Source: Bradyrhizobium forestalis
GTDB taxonomy: Bacteria > Pseudomonadota > Alphaproteobacteria > Rhizobiales > Xanthobacteraceae
Assembly (NCBI RefSeq): GCF_002795245.1
Contig: NZ_PGVG01000007.1
Coordinates: 1-64,000, forward strand
DNA length: 64,000 nucleotides
Direction: 5' to 3'
The notes below the pieces were generated by a model. It was not told where the DNA came from, did not search any database, and saw only the letters and a list, made by a program, of their open reading frames with translations. Made by a program: the position numbers and the translations under genes. Below, piece after piece: positions 42,963 to 56,173 of this stretch. Every line of letters begins with the position of its first letter. Within the stretch, counting starts at the first letter, position 1.

Positions 42963-45093
42963 ACTGCCAGCCGAAGCCTACGCGATCATCGAGGGCCGCC
43001 ACTCCGACCCCTTCCACTATCTCGGGCTGCATCCCGAGGGCGGCAAGAGCGTGGTGCGTGCCTTCCTGCCCGAGGCCACCAATGTCGAGGCGGTCGGCGA
43101 GCATGGCGAGGTCGCGCCGCTCGACCGCGTGCACGATTCAGGCCTGTTCATTGGCCCCCTGCCCAATGGCTCGAAGCACTATCAGCTGCGTGCAAAGTTC
43201 GGCAACAACGTCGTCGAATTCGAGGATGCCTACCGCTTTCCGCCGATCCTGACCGATTTCGATCTCTACCTGCTCGGCGAAGGCACCCATCAGCGCCTCT
43301 ACGACAAGCTCGGCGCGCATCCGATGCGGCTCGAGGGCGTCGACGGCATCGGCTTCGTGGTGCTGGCGCCAAATGCGCGGCGCGTATCCGTGATCGGCGA
43401 CTTCAACTTCTGGGATGGGCGGCGTCACCCGATGCGGGTGCGCGGCAGCGGCTATTGGGAATTGTTCATCCCGCATGCGAAGACCGGCGATCACTACAAG
43501 TTCGAAATCATCGGCCCGCACGGCCACCTGCTGCCGCTGAAATCCGATCCGCTGGCATTTGCCAGCGAGCTGCGGCCGAAGACGGCTTCGATCGTGTTCG
43601 ACGAGGCGCGTCTGGCGCGGCCGCGCCCGGCGCCAGACGGCATCAACGCGCTGTCGGCGCCGATGTCGATCTACGAGGTCCATCTCGGCTCGTGGCGGCG
43701 CAAGAACGGCAATGAATGGCTGACCTATCGCGAGCTGGCCGAGCAGCTGCCGGCCTACGCCCGCGACATGGGATTCACGCATCTCGAATTCCTCCCCGTC
43801 AGCGAGCATCCTTTCGACGGCTCCTGGGGCTATCAGCCGACCGGCCTCTACGCGCCAACCAGCCGCTTCGGCCCACCCGATGACTTTGCGACACTGGTCG
43901 ATGCCTGCCACCGCGAAGGCATCGGCGTGCTGCTGGACTGGGTGCCCGGTCATTTCCCGGACGATCCGCACGGGCTCGGACATTTCGACGGCACCTCGCT
44001 CTATGAGCACGCCAATCCGCTCCAGGGCCGCCACCTCGACTGGGGCACGCTGATCTACAATTACGGCCGCACCGAAGTGACGAACTTCCTGGTGTCGAAT
44101 GCGCTGTTCTGGCTGGAGCGTTATGCGATCGACGGCCTGCGCGTCGATGCGGTCGCGTCCATGCTCTATCTCGACTACAGCCGGCCGCCCGACGCGTGGA
44201 TTCCGAACCAGTATGGCGGGCGGGAGAACATCGAGGCGATCGACTTCCTGCGTCGTTTCAACACGGAAGTGTTCGCCCGCTTCCCGCAGGCGACGACTGC
44301 CGCGGAAGAGTCCACTGCCTGGCCTCAGGTCTCGCGCCCGGTCGAGTTCGGCGGGCTCGGCTTCGGCTACAAATGGAACATGGGCTGGATGCACGACACG
44401 CTGAACTACATCAGCAAGGATCCGATCTATCGCAAGCATCACCACGGCGAGATCCTGTTCGGCCTGCACTATGCGTTCTCGGAGAACTTCATCCTGCCGC
44501 TGTCGCATGACGAGGTCGTGCACGGCAAGCGCTCGATCCTCGGACGGATGCCCGGCGACGAGTGGCAGCGCTTCGCCAATCTACGCGCCTATTACAGCTT
44601 CATGTTCGGCCATCCCGGCAAGAAGCTGCTGTTCATGGGCGCGGAGATCGCGCAAAGCCGCGAATGGAATCACGACCAGTCGCTCGACTGGCACCTGCTC
44701 GAATACAAATACCATTCCGGCATCCAGGCGCTGATCCGCGACCTCAACCGGCTCTACCGCGCGGTGCCGGCGCTGCACCAGATGGATTGCGACCAGGCCG
44801 GTTTCGAATGGCTGATCACCGACGATGCCAACCGCAACGTGTTCGCCTGGCTGCGCAAGGGATTCGACGAGCACGCACGGTGTCTCGTCATCGTCAACTT
44901 CTCGCCGAACGTCTACCGGAACTATCGCGTTCGTGTGCCCCTCGGCGGCAAGTGGAAAGAAGTGCTCAACTCGGATTCCGCCCATTATGGCGGCAGCAAC
45001 GTCGGTAACATCGGCGAAGTTCATGCCGAGAGCGGCGAGCTCCGCCTCACCATTCCGCCGCTCGCCGCGATCTTCCTCGTTCCGGAAAGCTGA
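42955..45093 (+). CDS. glgB: 1,4-alpha-glucan branching enzyme
   Basis: A 712-residue GH13 branching enzyme that forms alpha-1,6 branches. An N-terminal CBM48-like module ([18 protein letters not shown]) precedes the barrel with [18 protein letters not shown] (nucleophile Asp), [11 protein letters not shown] (acid/base Glu) and [12 protein letters not shown]. In the GlgE pathway GlgB branches the glucan made by GlgE. The ATG at 42955 lies within the treS-pep2 3' end, and the gene ends 3 nt before glgX. Length is in the usual 700-730 range. Confidence 0.96.
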   Translation: MPKLPAEAYAIIEGRHSDPFHYLGLHPEGGKSVVRAFLPEATNVEAVGEHGEVAPLDRVHDSGLFIGPLPNGSKHYQLRAKFGNNVVEFEDAYRFPPILTDFDLYLLGEGTHQRLYDKLGAHPMRLEGVDGIGFVVLAPNARRVSVIGDFNFWDGRRHPMRVRGSGYWELFIPHAKTGDHYKFEIIGPHGHLLPLKSDPLAFASELRPKTASIVFDEARLARPRPAPDGINALSAPMSIYEVHLGSWRRKNGNEWLTYRELAEQLPAYARDMGFTHLEFLPVSEHPFDGSWGYQPTGLYAPTSRFGPPDDFATLVDACHREGIGVLLDWVPGHFPDDPHGLGHFDGTSLYEHANPLQGRHLDWGTLIYNYGRTEVTNFLVSNALFWLERYAIDGLRVDAVASMLYLDYSRPPDAWIPNQYGGRENIEAIDFLRRFNTEVFARFPQATTAAEESTAWPQVSRPVEFGGLGFGYKWNMGWMHDTLNYISKDPIYRKHHHGEILFGLHYAFSENFILPLSHDEVVHGKRSILGRMPGDEWQRFANLRAYYSFMFGHPGKKLLFMGAEIAQSREWNHDQSLDWHLLEYKYHSGIQALIRDLNRLYRAVPALHQMDCDQAGFEWLITDDANRNVFAWLRKGFDEHARCLVIVNFSPNVYRNYRVRVPLGGKWKEVLNSDSAHYGGSNVGNIGEVHAESGELRLTIPPLAAIFLVPES

Positions 45094-45096
45094 TCG

Positions 45097-47175
45097 ATGC
45101 GCCTGACCGCTGGATCGCCCGCACGGCTCGGCGCAAGCTGGGACGGACGCGGCACCAATTTCGCGCTGTTCTCCGCCAGCGCGCAGAAGGTCGAGCTCTG
45201 CCTGTTCGACGCGCAAGGCCGCCGCGAGCTCGAGCGTATCGAGCTGCCTGAGAAGACCGAGGATGTCTGGCACGGCTATCTCAACGACGTCTCGCCCGGC
45301 CAGCTCTACGGCTACCGCGTGCACGGCCCCTACGAGCCCGAGCACGGCCATCGCTTCAATGCCAACAAGCTGCTGCTCGACCCCTATGCCAAGCGGCTCG
45401 CCGGGCGGCTGGTCTGGAGCGATGCGCATTTTGCCTATCGCACCGGCTCGCCGCGCGAAGACCTGTCCTTCGACCGGCGCGACAATGCGCGCGGCATGCC
45501 GAAGGCCGTCGTGGTCGACGAGACCTTCAACTGGGGCCGCCGCGAGATCCGTCCCAACATCCCCTGGGAGGACACCATCATCTACGAGGCCCACGTCAAG
45601 GGCCTGACCCAGAAGCGCAATGACGTGCCGCCGAATTTGCGCGGCACCTATGGCGGCCTGTCCTCGCCGGCGATGATCGAGCACCTGAAGAGGCTCGGCG
45701 TCACCACGGTCGAGCTGCTGCCGATCCACAGCTTCGTCGACGACCGCATCCTCGTGGAAAAGAAGCTCGCCAATTACTGGGGCTACAACACACTGTCCTT
45801 CTTCGCGCCCGAGCTGCGCTACGCCCAGGACAATGCGCTCGATTCCTTCCGCACCACCATGGCGCGGCTGCACGATGCCGGGATCGAAGTGATGCTCGAC
45901 GTCGTCTACAACCACACCGCCGAGGGCAACCACCTCGGCCCGACGCTGTGCTATCGCGGCATCGACAACGCCTCCTATTACTGGCTGAACCGCGAGAACC
46001 CGCGCTACTACGACGACTTCACCGGCTGCGGTTCGTCGGTGAACCTCACCCATCCGCGCGTGCTGCAGATGGTGATGGATTCCCTGCGCTACTGGGTCGA
46101 GGTCTGCCACGTCGACGGCTTCCGCTTCGACCTCGCCACCACGCTGGCGCGCGGGCCGAACGGTTTTGACCGCGGCAGCTCGTTCCTGACCGCGGTCCGG
46201 CAGGATCCGGTGCTGGCGACCGTCAAGCTCGTCGCCGAGCCCTGGGACCTCGGCCTCGGCGGCTACCAGGTCGGCGCCTTCCCCTCGCAATGGTCGGAAT
46301 GGAACGATCGCTATCGCAGCGCCATGCGCCGCTACTGGAGCGGCGAAGGCAGCCTGATCGGCGACATCTCCAGCCGCATGACCGCGTCGTCCGACCTGTT
46401 CAACCACGACGGGCGGCGGCCGCGCGCCAGCATCAACCACATCACCGTCCACGACGGCTTCACGCTCGCCGACCTCTTCAGCTACAACGAGAAGCACAAC
46501 GAGGCCAATGGCGAGGACAATCGCGACGGCTCCAACGACAATCACAGCAACAATTGCGGTGTCGAGGGGCCGACCGACGATCCCAACATCATCGCCCTGC
46601 GCCGGCAGCTGCGCAAGAACGTGCTGGCCTGCCTGATGCTGGCGCAGGGCGTTCCGCTGATCCTCGCCGGCGACGAGGTCGGCAACTCGCAATCCGGCAA
46701 CAACAACGCCTATTGCCAGGACAACGAGGTCGGCTGGGTCGGCTGGGACAATCTCGGCAAGGAGGGCGACGACATGGTCGACTTCGTCGCCCAACTCGCC
46801 GACATCCGCCGCCGGTTCTCGCAGCTCCGCAGCCATCGCTGGCTCGATGGCCGGCCGAAGGACGGCAGTTCCTACGGCGCGCTGTGGCTGACGCCTGAAG
46901 GCAACGAGATGACGGAGAGCGACTGGACATTCCCGGATGGGCGGTTTCTCTCCTATGTGATGGGGCCGATGGAACCGGGCAGGGCTGCGATCTTTATCGT
47001 ATTGAACGCCGCCCCCGAAGAGATTGCATTCAAATTGCCCCAAATGGCCGAATACAAGAGCTGGCAGCAGATCCTGAACACGACCGATGCCAAATTGAAC
47101 ACGATGGACTTCCTGCCAGGGAGCGACAGCAAGGCGCCGCCGCGCTCCGTGCTCGCCTTCGCGGGGGCGCCATGA
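45097..47175 (+). CDS. glgX: Glycogen debranching enzyme GlgX
   Basis: A 692-residue GH13 isoamylase-type enzyme that hydrolyses alpha-1,6 branches. A CBM48 domain occupies about 1-150, then DGFRFDLATTL (nucleophile Asp), KLVAEPWDLGLGGYQVG (acid/base Glu) and TVHDGFTLADL. It supplies linear maltooligosaccharides to TreYZ and MalQ. The gene begins 3 nt after glgB and overlaps treZ by ATGA, so branch removal and trehalose formation are translationally linked. Confidence 0.95.
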   Translation: MRLTAGSPARLGASWDGRGTNFALFSASAQKVELCLFDAQGRRELERIELPEKTEDVWHGYLNDVSPGQLYGYRVHGPYEPEHGHRFNANKLLLDPYAKRLAGRLVWSDAHFAYRTGSPREDLSFDRRDNARGMPKAVVVDETFNWGRREIRPNIPWEDTIIYEAHVKGLTQKRNDVPPNLRGTYGGLSSPAMIEHLKRLGVTTVELLPIHSFVDDRILVEKKLANYWGYNTLSFFAPELRYAQDNALDSFRTTMARLHDAGIEVMLDVVYNHTAEGNHLGPTLCYRGIDNASYYWLNRENPRYYDDFTGCGSSVNLTHPRVLQMVMDSLRYWVEVCHVDGFRFDLATTLARGPNGFDRGSSFLTAVRQDPVLATVKLVAEPWDLGLGGYQVGAFPSQWSEWNDRYRSAMRRYWSGEGSLIGDISSRMTASSDLFNHDGRRPRASINHITVHDGFTLADLFSYNEKHNEANGEDNRDGSNDNHSNNCGVEGPTDDPNIIALRRQLRKNVLACLMLAQGVPLILAGDEVGNSQSGNNNAYCQDNEVGWVGWDNLGKEGDDMVDFVAQLADIRRRFSQLRSHRWLDGRPKDGSSYGALWLTPEGNEMTESDWTFPDGRFLSYVMGPMEPGRAAIFIVLNAAPEEIAFKLPQMAEYKSWQQILNTTDAKLNTMDFLPGSDSKAPPRSVLAFAGAP

Positions 47176-48923
47176 GGCCATCCTTCGGGGCGAGGCCGAC
47201 CAAAGACGGCGTGTCGTTCCGGCTATGGGCGCCCGCAGCGCGCCGTGTCGACCTCCTGCTCGACCGCAGGCACGCGATGCCGCGCCGGCAGGATGGCTGG
47301 TACGTCGCCGACATCGCCGGCCTCACCGCCGGCAGCCCCTACAAGTTCAGGATCGACGACGCGATCGACGTGCCGGATCCTGCTTCGGCCTTCCAGCCCG
47401 AGGACGTGTTCGGCCCGAGCGAGGTGATCGACCACGACGCCTTCGTGTGGCGCGCGCGCGAATGGCGCGGCCGTCCCTGGGAAGAGACGGTGCTGATCGA
47501 GACCCATGTCGGCACCTTCACAGCCGAAGGCACCTACCGCGCCATGATCGACAAGCTCGATCATCTCACGGCGACCGGCATCACTGCGCTGGAATTGATG
47601 CCGCTGGCCGATTTCGCAGGACGCCGCGGCTGGGGCTATGACGGCGTGCTGTGGTATGCGCCCGACGGCGCTTATGGCCGGCCCGAAGACCTGAAGACGC
47701 TGATCGACGAGGCGCATCTGCGCGGGCTGATGGTGTTACTCGACGTCGTCTACAATCATTTCGGTCCGGAAGGAAACTATCTCGGCCGCTATGCGCCGAC
47801 CTTCTTCACCGATGCGCACACGCCGTGGGGCAGTGCGATCGATTATCGCGTGCCGCAAGTGCGAGCCTTTGCCGTCGAGAACGCGCTGTCCTGGCTCAGC
47901 GACTATCGCTTCGATGGCCTCAGGCTGGATGCCGCCAACCACATCATGGCGATCCCGGGCGAGCAGTCCATGCTGCAAGACCTCAGCGTCGCCGCCGGCG
48001 AGCTCGCCAAGGCCACGGGACGCCACATCCATCTCGTGCTGGAGAACGGCGACAACCGCGCCAGCCTGCTCGACGCCGCACAGGAGCCGCCGAACGGAAA
48101 ATATCGCGGACAGTGGAACGACGATTATCACCACGTCTGGCACGTGATGCTGACCGGCGAGCATGCCGGCTATTATGGCGACTACCAGACGCCGCGCATG
48201 GATCTTGCGCGCGCGCTGGCCTCCGGCTTCGTCTATCAGGGCGAGATCTCGGAATTCTGGGGCAAGAAGCCGCGCGGCGAGCCGAGCGGCAAGCTGCCGC
48301 CGGCGACCTTTGTCAATTTCCTGCAGAACCACGACCAGATCGGCAACCGTCCGCTCGGCGAGCGGCTGGAAAGCCTGGCATCGCCAAAGCAGATCGAGGC
48401 TGCGCTCGCGATCACCCTGCTGGCGCCGATGGTGCCGATGCTGTTTCAGGGTGAGGAATGGGGCTCGACGGTCCCGTTCCCGTTCTTCTGCGATTTCCAA
48501 GGCGGACTCGCCGACGCCGTGCGCAATGGGCGCAAACAGGAGTATGCCTGGGCTTACGAAAAATACGGCGATGAGGTGCCAGATCCGTTCGATCCGGCAA
48601 CGCTGCAATCGGCCGTGCTCGACTGGACTGGCCGCACGGCGGAGCAGGACGCGCGGCTTGCGCTGGTGCGAGAGCTACTCGCGCTCCGCCGCAAGGAGAT
48701 CATGCCGCGGCTCAAGGGCGCGAGCTTCGGCGACGCCGAGGCGGTCGACGACGGCCTGCTCACCGCGCATTGGCGTATGGGCGACGGCACGGTTCTGCGC
48801 TTGACCGCAAATCTCTCGGATCACGAGATCATGTCCGACGTCAGCGCGGGCACGCCGATCTGGGGCGGCGGGGCCGGCGAGCGGCTCCCGCCCTGGTCGG
48901 TGGTCTGGCGCCTCGGAGGGTGA
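47172..48923 (+). CDS. treZ: Malto-oligosyltrehalose trehalohydrolase
   Basis: A 583-residue GH13 enzyme that cleaves trehalose off the end-group made by TreY. A CBM48-like N-terminus (FRLWAPAARRVDLLLDRR) precedes FDGLRLDAANHI (nucleophile Asp), HLVLENGDN (acid/base Glu) and LQNHDQIGNRPLGERL, the last being typical of TreZ. It overlaps glgX by 4 nt and is followed by treY after 1 nt. Confidence 0.95.
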   Translation: MRPSFGARPTKDGVSFRLWAPAARRVDLLLDRRHAMPRRQDGWYVADIAGLTAGSPYKFRIDDAIDVPDPASAFQPEDVFGPSEVIDHDAFVWRAREWRGRPWEETVLIETHVGTFTAEGTYRAMIDKLDHLTATGITALELMPLADFAGRRGWGYDGVLWYAPDGAYGRPEDLKTLIDEAHLRGLMVLLDVVYNHFGPEGNYLGRYAPTFFTDAHTPWGSAIDYRVPQVRAFAVENALSWLSDYRFDGLRLDAANHIMAIPGEQSMLQDLSVAAGELAKATGRHIHLVLENGDNRASLLDAAQEPPNGKYRGQWNDDYHHVWHVMLTGEHAGYYGDYQTPRMDLARALASGFVYQGEISEFWGKKPRGEPSGKLPPATFVNFLQNHDQIGNRPLGERLESLASPKQIEAALAITLLAPMVPMLFQGEEWGSTVPFPFFCDFQGGLADAVRNGRKQEYAWAYEKYGDEVPDPFDPATLQSAVLDWTGRTAEQDARLALVRELLALRRKEIMPRLKGASFGDAEAVDDGLLTAHWRMGDGTVLRLTANLSDHEIMSDVSAGTPIWGGGAGERLPPWSVVWRLGG

Positions 48924-48924
48924 C

Positions 48925-51711
<2,787 letters not shown>

Positions 51712-51713
51712 AG

Positions 51714-52031
51714 TTACTTTCTCCCGTCCTTGGTCAGCAGCAATTGGCCGCGCTTCCTGATCGTCGCCTGCGCCATCTCGGCAAAGCGCTGCAACAGCCA
51801 GGGCAGCACCACCTCGACCCGGACCTGATCGTCGGCGACGTCGACCTGGCCGGTCGCGACCTGCCCGAGCGCACGGATGCGGAAGTTCATGCTGTCGCCG
51901 CTCCAGCGCTCCTCCTCGACCTGCATCACGGGAATGCTCGCCGCGGCGCGGCCAAGCCCTGCCTTGAGCCGGCGCACCGCCTCCTCGCGACCGAGACGAT
52001 GCGGAATTGAGACGACAAGCGGCGCTGACAT
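51714..52031 (-). CDS. Polyhydroxyalkanoic acid system family protein
   Basis: A 105-residue protein of the PHA-granule-associated family: VVSIPHRLGREEAVRRLKAGL at the start, EERWSGDSMNFRIRALGQ and GQVDVADDQVRVEVVLPWLLQ in the middle, and a basic end. The family occurs near polyhydroxyalkanoate genes in many proteobacteria, but none are present here. ATG 52031 is preferred because conserved sequence starts there; an in-frame start 10 codons earlier is possible. It is convergent with treY. Confidence 0.8.
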   Translation of the reverse strand: MSAPLVVSIPHRLGREEAVRRLKAGLGRAAASIPVMQVEEERWSGDSMNFRIRALGQVATGQVDVADDQVRVEVVLPWLLQRFAEMAQATIRKRGQLLLTKDGRK

Positions 52032-52129
52032 GGTCCTAATCCCCAGCTGACTGCCCCTCACCTCATCATGCCAGATGGAAGGGCAAAGGTTCCATGCGAG
52101 TTGATCCTGTGACCGGCCCTGTCATGGCC

Positions 52130-52154
52130 GGAACTATAAAACCTGCGGCAAGTT
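52130..52154 (+). promoter_or_regulatory. EcfG-type promoter for the DUF3309 gene
   Basis: GGAAC (52130-52134), 16 nt, AGTT (52151-52154) on the plus strand, about 60 nt before the DUF3309 ATG. Its place in a true intergenic region close to a gene start adds weight. Confidence 0.6.
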
Positions 52155-52214
52155 GCTCCCACACGACGGGACAGGTGCAAACGACCCTTTCAACAAAGGG
52201 CTGAGGAGATTCGC

Positions 52215-52379
52215 ATGTCAATCGGCACGATCATTCTGATCATTCTGGTCATCGCCCTGCTCGGCGGCTTCAGCGGCATCGGCGGCGGTCCGTTCTATGG
52301 CACCGGCTATTATGGCGGCGGCGGCCTTGGACTTGTCATCGTCATTCTGCTGATCCTGCTATTGATGGGACGGATTTAG
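52215..52379 (+). CDS. DUF3309 family small membrane protein
   Basis: A 54-residue hydrophobic peptide. Two predicted membrane segments (IGTIILIILVIALLGG and GLGLVIVILLILLLMG) flank a Gly/Tyr-rich loop, the pattern of DUF3309, a small family common in Rhizobiales and Burkholderia and often stress-induced. A GAGGAGA Shine-Dalgarno sequence precedes the ATG at 52215. It has no operon partner and lies under a likely EcfG promoter. Function is unknown. Confidence 0.85.
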   Translation: MSIGTIILIILVIALLGGFSGIGGGPFYGTGYYGGGGLGLVIVILLILLLMGRI

Positions 52380-52386
52380 TCAGGCG

Positions 52387-52477
52387 GTCATTCCGGGGCG
52401 CGCGCAAGCGCGAACCCGGAATCTCGCGCCGCAAACCTCTGGATTCCGGGTCTGCGCTTCGCCCATCCCGAAATGAC
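52387..52477. repeat. Dispersed palindromic repeat, family D copy 1
   Basis: Opens with GTCATTCCGGGGCG and closes with the near-complement CATCCCGAAATGAC, with inner GAACCCGGAATC and GGATTCCGGGTC arms. A second copy lies at 56174-56279. It separates the DUF3309 gene from the ligD stop codon, which are convergent, and can act as a two-way terminator. Confidence 0.75.
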
Positions 52478-52491
52478 GTTTTGGAAAGCGC

Positions 52492-55161
52492 CTACTTCAC
52501 CTTCCCCGCCAGCTTCTTCATTGCCGCCTTGATCGATGCGGCGGCATCGTCATAACCCTCCCACGCCTTCGATCGCGCTAGCAGGCCCGGCACGGTGCGC
52601 AGCGTGTAGCGCTTGGGATCGAGATCGCTCTTCACCTGCGCCCAGGTCAGCGGCATCGATACCGTGGCCCCGGCGCGCGCACGCGGCGACAATGCGGCAA
52701 CCGCCGTCGACATGCGGTCGTTGCGCAAATAGTCCAGGAAGATCTTTCCGTTCCGCAGCTTCTTCGACATGTTGAGCAGATAGCGTTCGGGATCGTCATC
52801 GGCCATCCACTGGCAGACGCCTTGCGCAAACGCCTTGGCCTCCTTCCAGCTCACCTTGTCGCGCGCGCCATGGAGCAGCGGCACCACGATGTGCAGGCCC
52901 TTGCCGCCGGTGGTCTTGCAAAAGCTCTCCATGCCGACGTCGGCCAGCCGCTGCCGCATCTCCTTCGCGGCCTCCACGACATCGGCAAACTCGACGTCCG
53001 GCGCGGGATCGAGGTCGAATACCAGCCGGCCCGGCGTGTCATAGGCATGAGGCGCGCAATTCCAGGGGTGCAGCTCGACGCCGCCGATCTGCGCCACCGC
53101 AGCGAGCCCCTCGATCCGATCGATTTGCAGGTACGGCTTGCGATCGCCGGAGACTTTGGCGAGCTCGAGCAGGTTCGAGGTTCCCTGCATGGCGTGGCGC
53201 TGGAAGAACTTTTCGCCGCCAATGCCGTCCGGTGCGCGCAGAATCGAGCAGGGGCGGCCCTTGATATGCGCGATCATCCAGCCGCCAACCGCTTCGAAGA
53301 AGCGCGCGAGATCGAGCTTCGTGACACCCGCGCCATCGCCGCCGTCGGGCCACAGCTCCTTGTCCGGCTTCGAGATCACGACGCCCATCACCTCGGCGAT
53401 GCCGGCATCCTTCGACCGTGTGCCTGTCTTCGGCACTGCGCGCTTCCTTGCCGAGGGCTTGGCAAGCTCCGTGTCGACAGGCGTCTCGGCCTCGACCTCC
53501 TCAGCGGGCTTGTCCTGCCGCAAGCCCTTGAACGCGGCCTGGCGGATATTGCCGTCGGCGGTGAAGCCGGCGAACTCGATCTCGGCGACGAGCTCCGGCT
53601 TCAGCCAGTGCACGTCGCGCGTCTTCTTCGGCGCGTTCTTGCCGCCGAACGGACTCTCCTTGACCTCCATCGCCTTCAGCGACGGCATGATGCGCTTCAC
53701 CTTGTCGGCGCCAAAGCCGGTGCCGACCATGCCGACAAAGACGAGATGTTCACCGCGGTGCACGCCCGCCATCAACGAGCGGAATTTGCCGCTGGTGGTC
53801 TTGTAGCCGCCGATCACGACCTCGTGGCCGGCGCGGCATTTGGCCTTGGTCCAGCTCTCGGTGCGACCGGAGCGATAGGGCGAATCGAGCTTCTTCGAAA
53901 CCACCCCTTCCAGTTCGAGCTTGCAGGCCGATTGCAACACGGCGTCACCACCGCTCTCGAAATGCTCGACATAGCGGATCTGGCTCGATTTGCGCTTGCG
54001 CGCCTCCAGCAATTCCTTGAGCCGGGCCTTGCGCTCGCCGAGCGGGAGCCGGCGGTAGTCCTGATTTTCCGCGAACAGGAGATCGAAGGCGAAGAAGATG
54101 AGGTCTTCGGTCTTGCCGTCCGACAGCGCGGCCTGGAGCGAGGAGAAGTTCGGCGCACCGTTGTGGTCGAGCGCGACGATCTCGCCGTCGATCATGACGT
54201 CCGGCAGTGACGTCGCCTCCTTCGCGATCGAAGCGAACTTGTCGGTCCAGTCGAGGCCCTTGCGTGTCTTCAACGTCGCTTCGCCATCCTCGACCCGGAG
54301 CTGCACGCGGTAGCCGTCGAACTTGATCTCGTGGCACCAGCCCGCACCGGCCGGCGGCCGCTCAACGGGTGTGCAGAGCTGCGGTGCGATGAAGTCCGGC
54401 ATCTCCGCGACCTTCCTGGCGTTCGTGGCCGTCGTCGTCTTCTTTCCGGTCTTTCTGGCCTTCAACGCCGTGCGCGGCGCTGGCTTCACCGTGCGCCCTT
54501 TCGTCTCCTCGGCATGGTTGGATTGCCAGACTGCATCGGCCTTGCCCTTGGCGCCCTTGGCCAGCATGAACGGCTTCGGCGCGCGGCCCTTGCCTTCGGC
54601 GATCTGCTCCATGGCGCGGCCGGAGGCAACGGACCTGTCCTGCTCGAGAATGTCGTTGTCCGCGCCTTCGCGGACATAGTCGTCACGATGCTTGATCAGG
54701 AGCCAGTTGGTCCGCTTCTCGCCGCCGCGGTTGCGCATGCGCACCAGCACCCAGCTTCCCTGCAGCTTCTCGCCGTGCAGGGTGAACTTCAGGTCGCCCT
54801 TCCTAAAGCCGGCTTCGGGATCATCGGATTCCCAGGTGCCGCGGTCCCACAGCATCACCGTGCCGCCGCCATATTGCCCTTCCGGAATCGTGCCTTCGAA
54901 ATCGCCATAGTCGAGCGGATGATCCTCCACCTCGACCGCCAGCCGCTTGTCGTGCGGATCGAGCGAGGGCCCTTTCGTCACCGCCCAGGACTTGAAGACG
55001 CCGTCGAACTCGAGCCGGAAGTCGTAATGCAACCGCGTCGCATCGTGCTTCTGGATCACGAAGCGCCGCTGCTTCGAGGGGGCCACTGCGGTCTTGCCCG
55101 ATGGCTCGGGCGTCTTCTCGAAGTCACGCTTCTGTCGGTAAGTGGAGAGTTTTTGCAGCAC
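52492..55161 (-). CDS. ligD: ATP-dependent DNA ligase LigD (PE-LIG-POL)
   Basis: An 889-residue multidomain non-homologous end-joining enzyme. Residues about 30-190 are the 3'-phosphoesterase ([16 protein letters not shown]), about 255-560 the ligase with motif I Lys280 (HEIKFDGYR), and about 600-889 the primase-like polymerase with the VFDLDPAPD metal motif and [11 protein letters not shown]. The order PE-LIG-POL is common in alphaproteobacteria. A GTG at 55161 fits the conserved [13 protein letters not shown] start and the likely promoter; further upstream codons run into ku DNA. It is divergent from ku, its functional partner. Confidence 0.93.
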   Translation of the reverse strand: MLQKLSTYRQKRDFEKTPEPSGKTAVAPSKQRRFVIQKHDATRLHYDFRLEFDGVFKSWAVTKGPSLDPHDKRLAVEVEDHPLDYGDFEGTIPEGQYGGGTVMLWDRGTWESDDPEAGFRKGDLKFTLHGEKLQGSWVLVRMRNRGGEKRTNWLLIKHRDDYVREGADNDILEQDRSVASGRAMEQIAEGKGRAPKPFMLAKGAKGKADAVWQSNHAEETKGRTVKPAPRTALKARKTGKKTTTATNARKVAEMPDFIAPQLCTPVERPPAGAGWCHEIKFDGYRVQLRVEDGEATLKTRKGLDWTDKFASIAKEATSLPDVMIDGEIVALDHNGAPNFSSLQAALSDGKTEDLIFFAFDLLFAENQDYRRLPLGERKARLKELLEARKRKSSQIRYVEHFESGGDAVLQSACKLELEGVVSKKLDSPYRSGRTESWTKAKCRAGHEVVIGGYKTTSGKFRSLMAGVHRGEHLVFVGMVGTGFGADKVKRIMPSLKAMEVKESPFGGKNAPKKTRDVHWLKPELVAEIEFAGFTADGNIRQAAFKGLRQDKPAEEVEAETPVDTELAKPSARKRAVPKTGTRSKDAGIAEVMGVVISKPDKELWPDGGDGAGVTKLDLARFFEAVGGWMIAHIKGRPCSILRAPDGIGGEKFFQRHAMQGTSNLLELAKVSGDRKPYLQIDRIEGLAAVAQIGGVELHPWNCAPHAYDTPGRLVFDLDPAPDVEFADVVEAAKEMRQRLADVGMESFCKTTGGKGLHIVVPLLHGARDKVSWKEAKAFAQGVCQWMADDDPERYLLNMSKKLRNGKIFLDYLRNDRMSTAVAALSPRARAGATVSMPLTWAQVKSDLDPKRYTLRTVPGLLARSKAWEGYDDAAASIKAAMKKLAGKVK

Positions 55162-55216
55162 GACCGGTCCCGCTTCTCTTTCGGCATTCAAGCCTATCAC
55201 GGCAAAAGTCCCGCCC

Positions 55217-55241
55217 GGAACCAAAACCCTATGGGGCGGTT
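55217..55241 (+). promoter_or_regulatory. EcfG-type promoter for ku
   Basis: GGAAC (55217-55221), 16 nt, GGTT (55238-55241) on the plus strand. The expected start near 55248 gives a leader of about 31 nt before the ku ATG. It interlocks with a mirror-image promoter on the other strand. Confidence 0.6.
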
Positions 55242-55249
55242 GGGGTTCC
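55225..55249 (-). promoter_or_regulatory. EcfG-type promoter for ligD
   Basis: Minus strand GGAAC (55249-55245), 16 nt, GGTT (55228-55225): the same spacing and -10 as the ku promoter, facing the opposite way. The leader to the ligD GTG would be about 57 nt. Confidence 0.6.
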
Positions 55250-55278
55250 AAAACGCCTTGAAAACGCTGGAGAATGGA

Positions 55279-56163
55279 ATGGCCCCGCGCGCCTATTGGA
55301 AGGGAACGTTGAAGCTGTCGCTGGTCAGTTGCCCGGTCGTGCTCTATCCGGCGACCACTGCGGCCGAGAAAACGCGGTTTCACCTGATCAACCGTGAGAC
55401 CGGCAACCGGCTCAAGCAGCAGATGATCGATTCCGAGACCGGCGACGTCGTCGAGAGCGACCAGAAGGGGCGCGGCTACGAGCTGCGCAAGGGCAAATAT
55501 GTCGAGATCGAGCCGGAGGAGCTCGAAGCAGTCCAGATCGAGAGCAATCACACCATCGACATCGAGAGTTTTGTGCCGAGCGAGGAGATCGATCAGCGCT
55601 ATCTCAACCACCCCTATTACATCGCGCCGGATGGCAAGGCCGCGGTCGACGCCTTCGCGGTGATCCGCGACGCGATGAAGGACGAGGAGCGCGTCGCGCT
55701 CGCCAAGATCGTGCTCACCAACCGCGAGCATGTCATGGCGATCGAGCCGCTCGGCAAGGGCCTGCTCGGCACCACGTTGCGCTTCCCTTACGAGCTGCGC
55801 GACGAGGACCAGTTCTTCGACGACATCAAGAGCCCGAAGATCACCAAGGACATGGTCGAGCTCGCCGGCCATATCCTGCACACCAAGGCGGCGCATTTCG
55901 ACCCCAGCAAATTCAAGGACGAATACGAGGACGCACTGAAGGCACTGGTGAAGCGCAAGGCCAGCGGCAAGAAGATCGAGCTGCCGGAGCCCGAGGAGCG
56001 GCCGAGCAACGTCATCAGCCTGATGGACGCGCTGAAGCAGAGCCTGAAAGGACGCGGCGGCAAGAAGACGGCGGCGAAGTCACATGCGCGGCGTGCGACC
56101 GGGCGGCATCGTAGCGCGCGGAAGACCCACCGGACCGCGGCGAGGCACAGGAAGGCGGGGTAG
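55279..56163 (+). CDS. ku: NHEJ DNA end-binding protein Ku
   Basis: A 294-residue bacterial Ku that binds broken DNA ends and recruits LigD. The Ku core runs [26 protein letters not shown] (in parts), [28 protein letters not shown] and [20 protein letters not shown]. The C-terminal 35 residues form a very basic Lys/Arg/His tail ([20 protein letters not shown]), which in other bacterial Ku proteins aids DNA sliding and LigD interaction. ATG 55279 fits conservation. It is divergent from ligD with both starts 117 nt apart. Confidence 0.94.
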   Translation: MAPRAYWKGTLKLSLVSCPVVLYPATTAAEKTRFHLINRETGNRLKQQMIDSETGDVVESDQKGRGYELRKGKYVEIEPEELEAVQIESNHTIDIESFVPSEEIDQRYLNHPYYIAPDGKAAVDAFAVIRDAMKDEERVALAKIVLTNREHVMAIEPLGKGLLGTTLRFPYELRDEDQFFDDIKSPKITKDMVELAGHILHTKAAHFDPSKFKDEYEDALKALVKRKASGKKIELPEPEERPSNVISLMDALKQSLKGRGGKKTAAKSHARRATGRHRSARKTHRTAARHRKAG

Positions 56164-56173
56164 CAAGCCCACC

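Noticed and set aside
44581..47181. An 866-codon minus-strand open frame opposite glgB/glgX
   Set aside because: No domain is recognisable, no ribosome binding site is visible, and two well-identified enzymes occupy the plus strand.
54331..55278. Extension of the ku reading frame far upstream into ligD
   Set aside because: The Ku family begins at MAPRAYWKG; the upstream codons overlap ligD antisense and precede the likely ku promoter.
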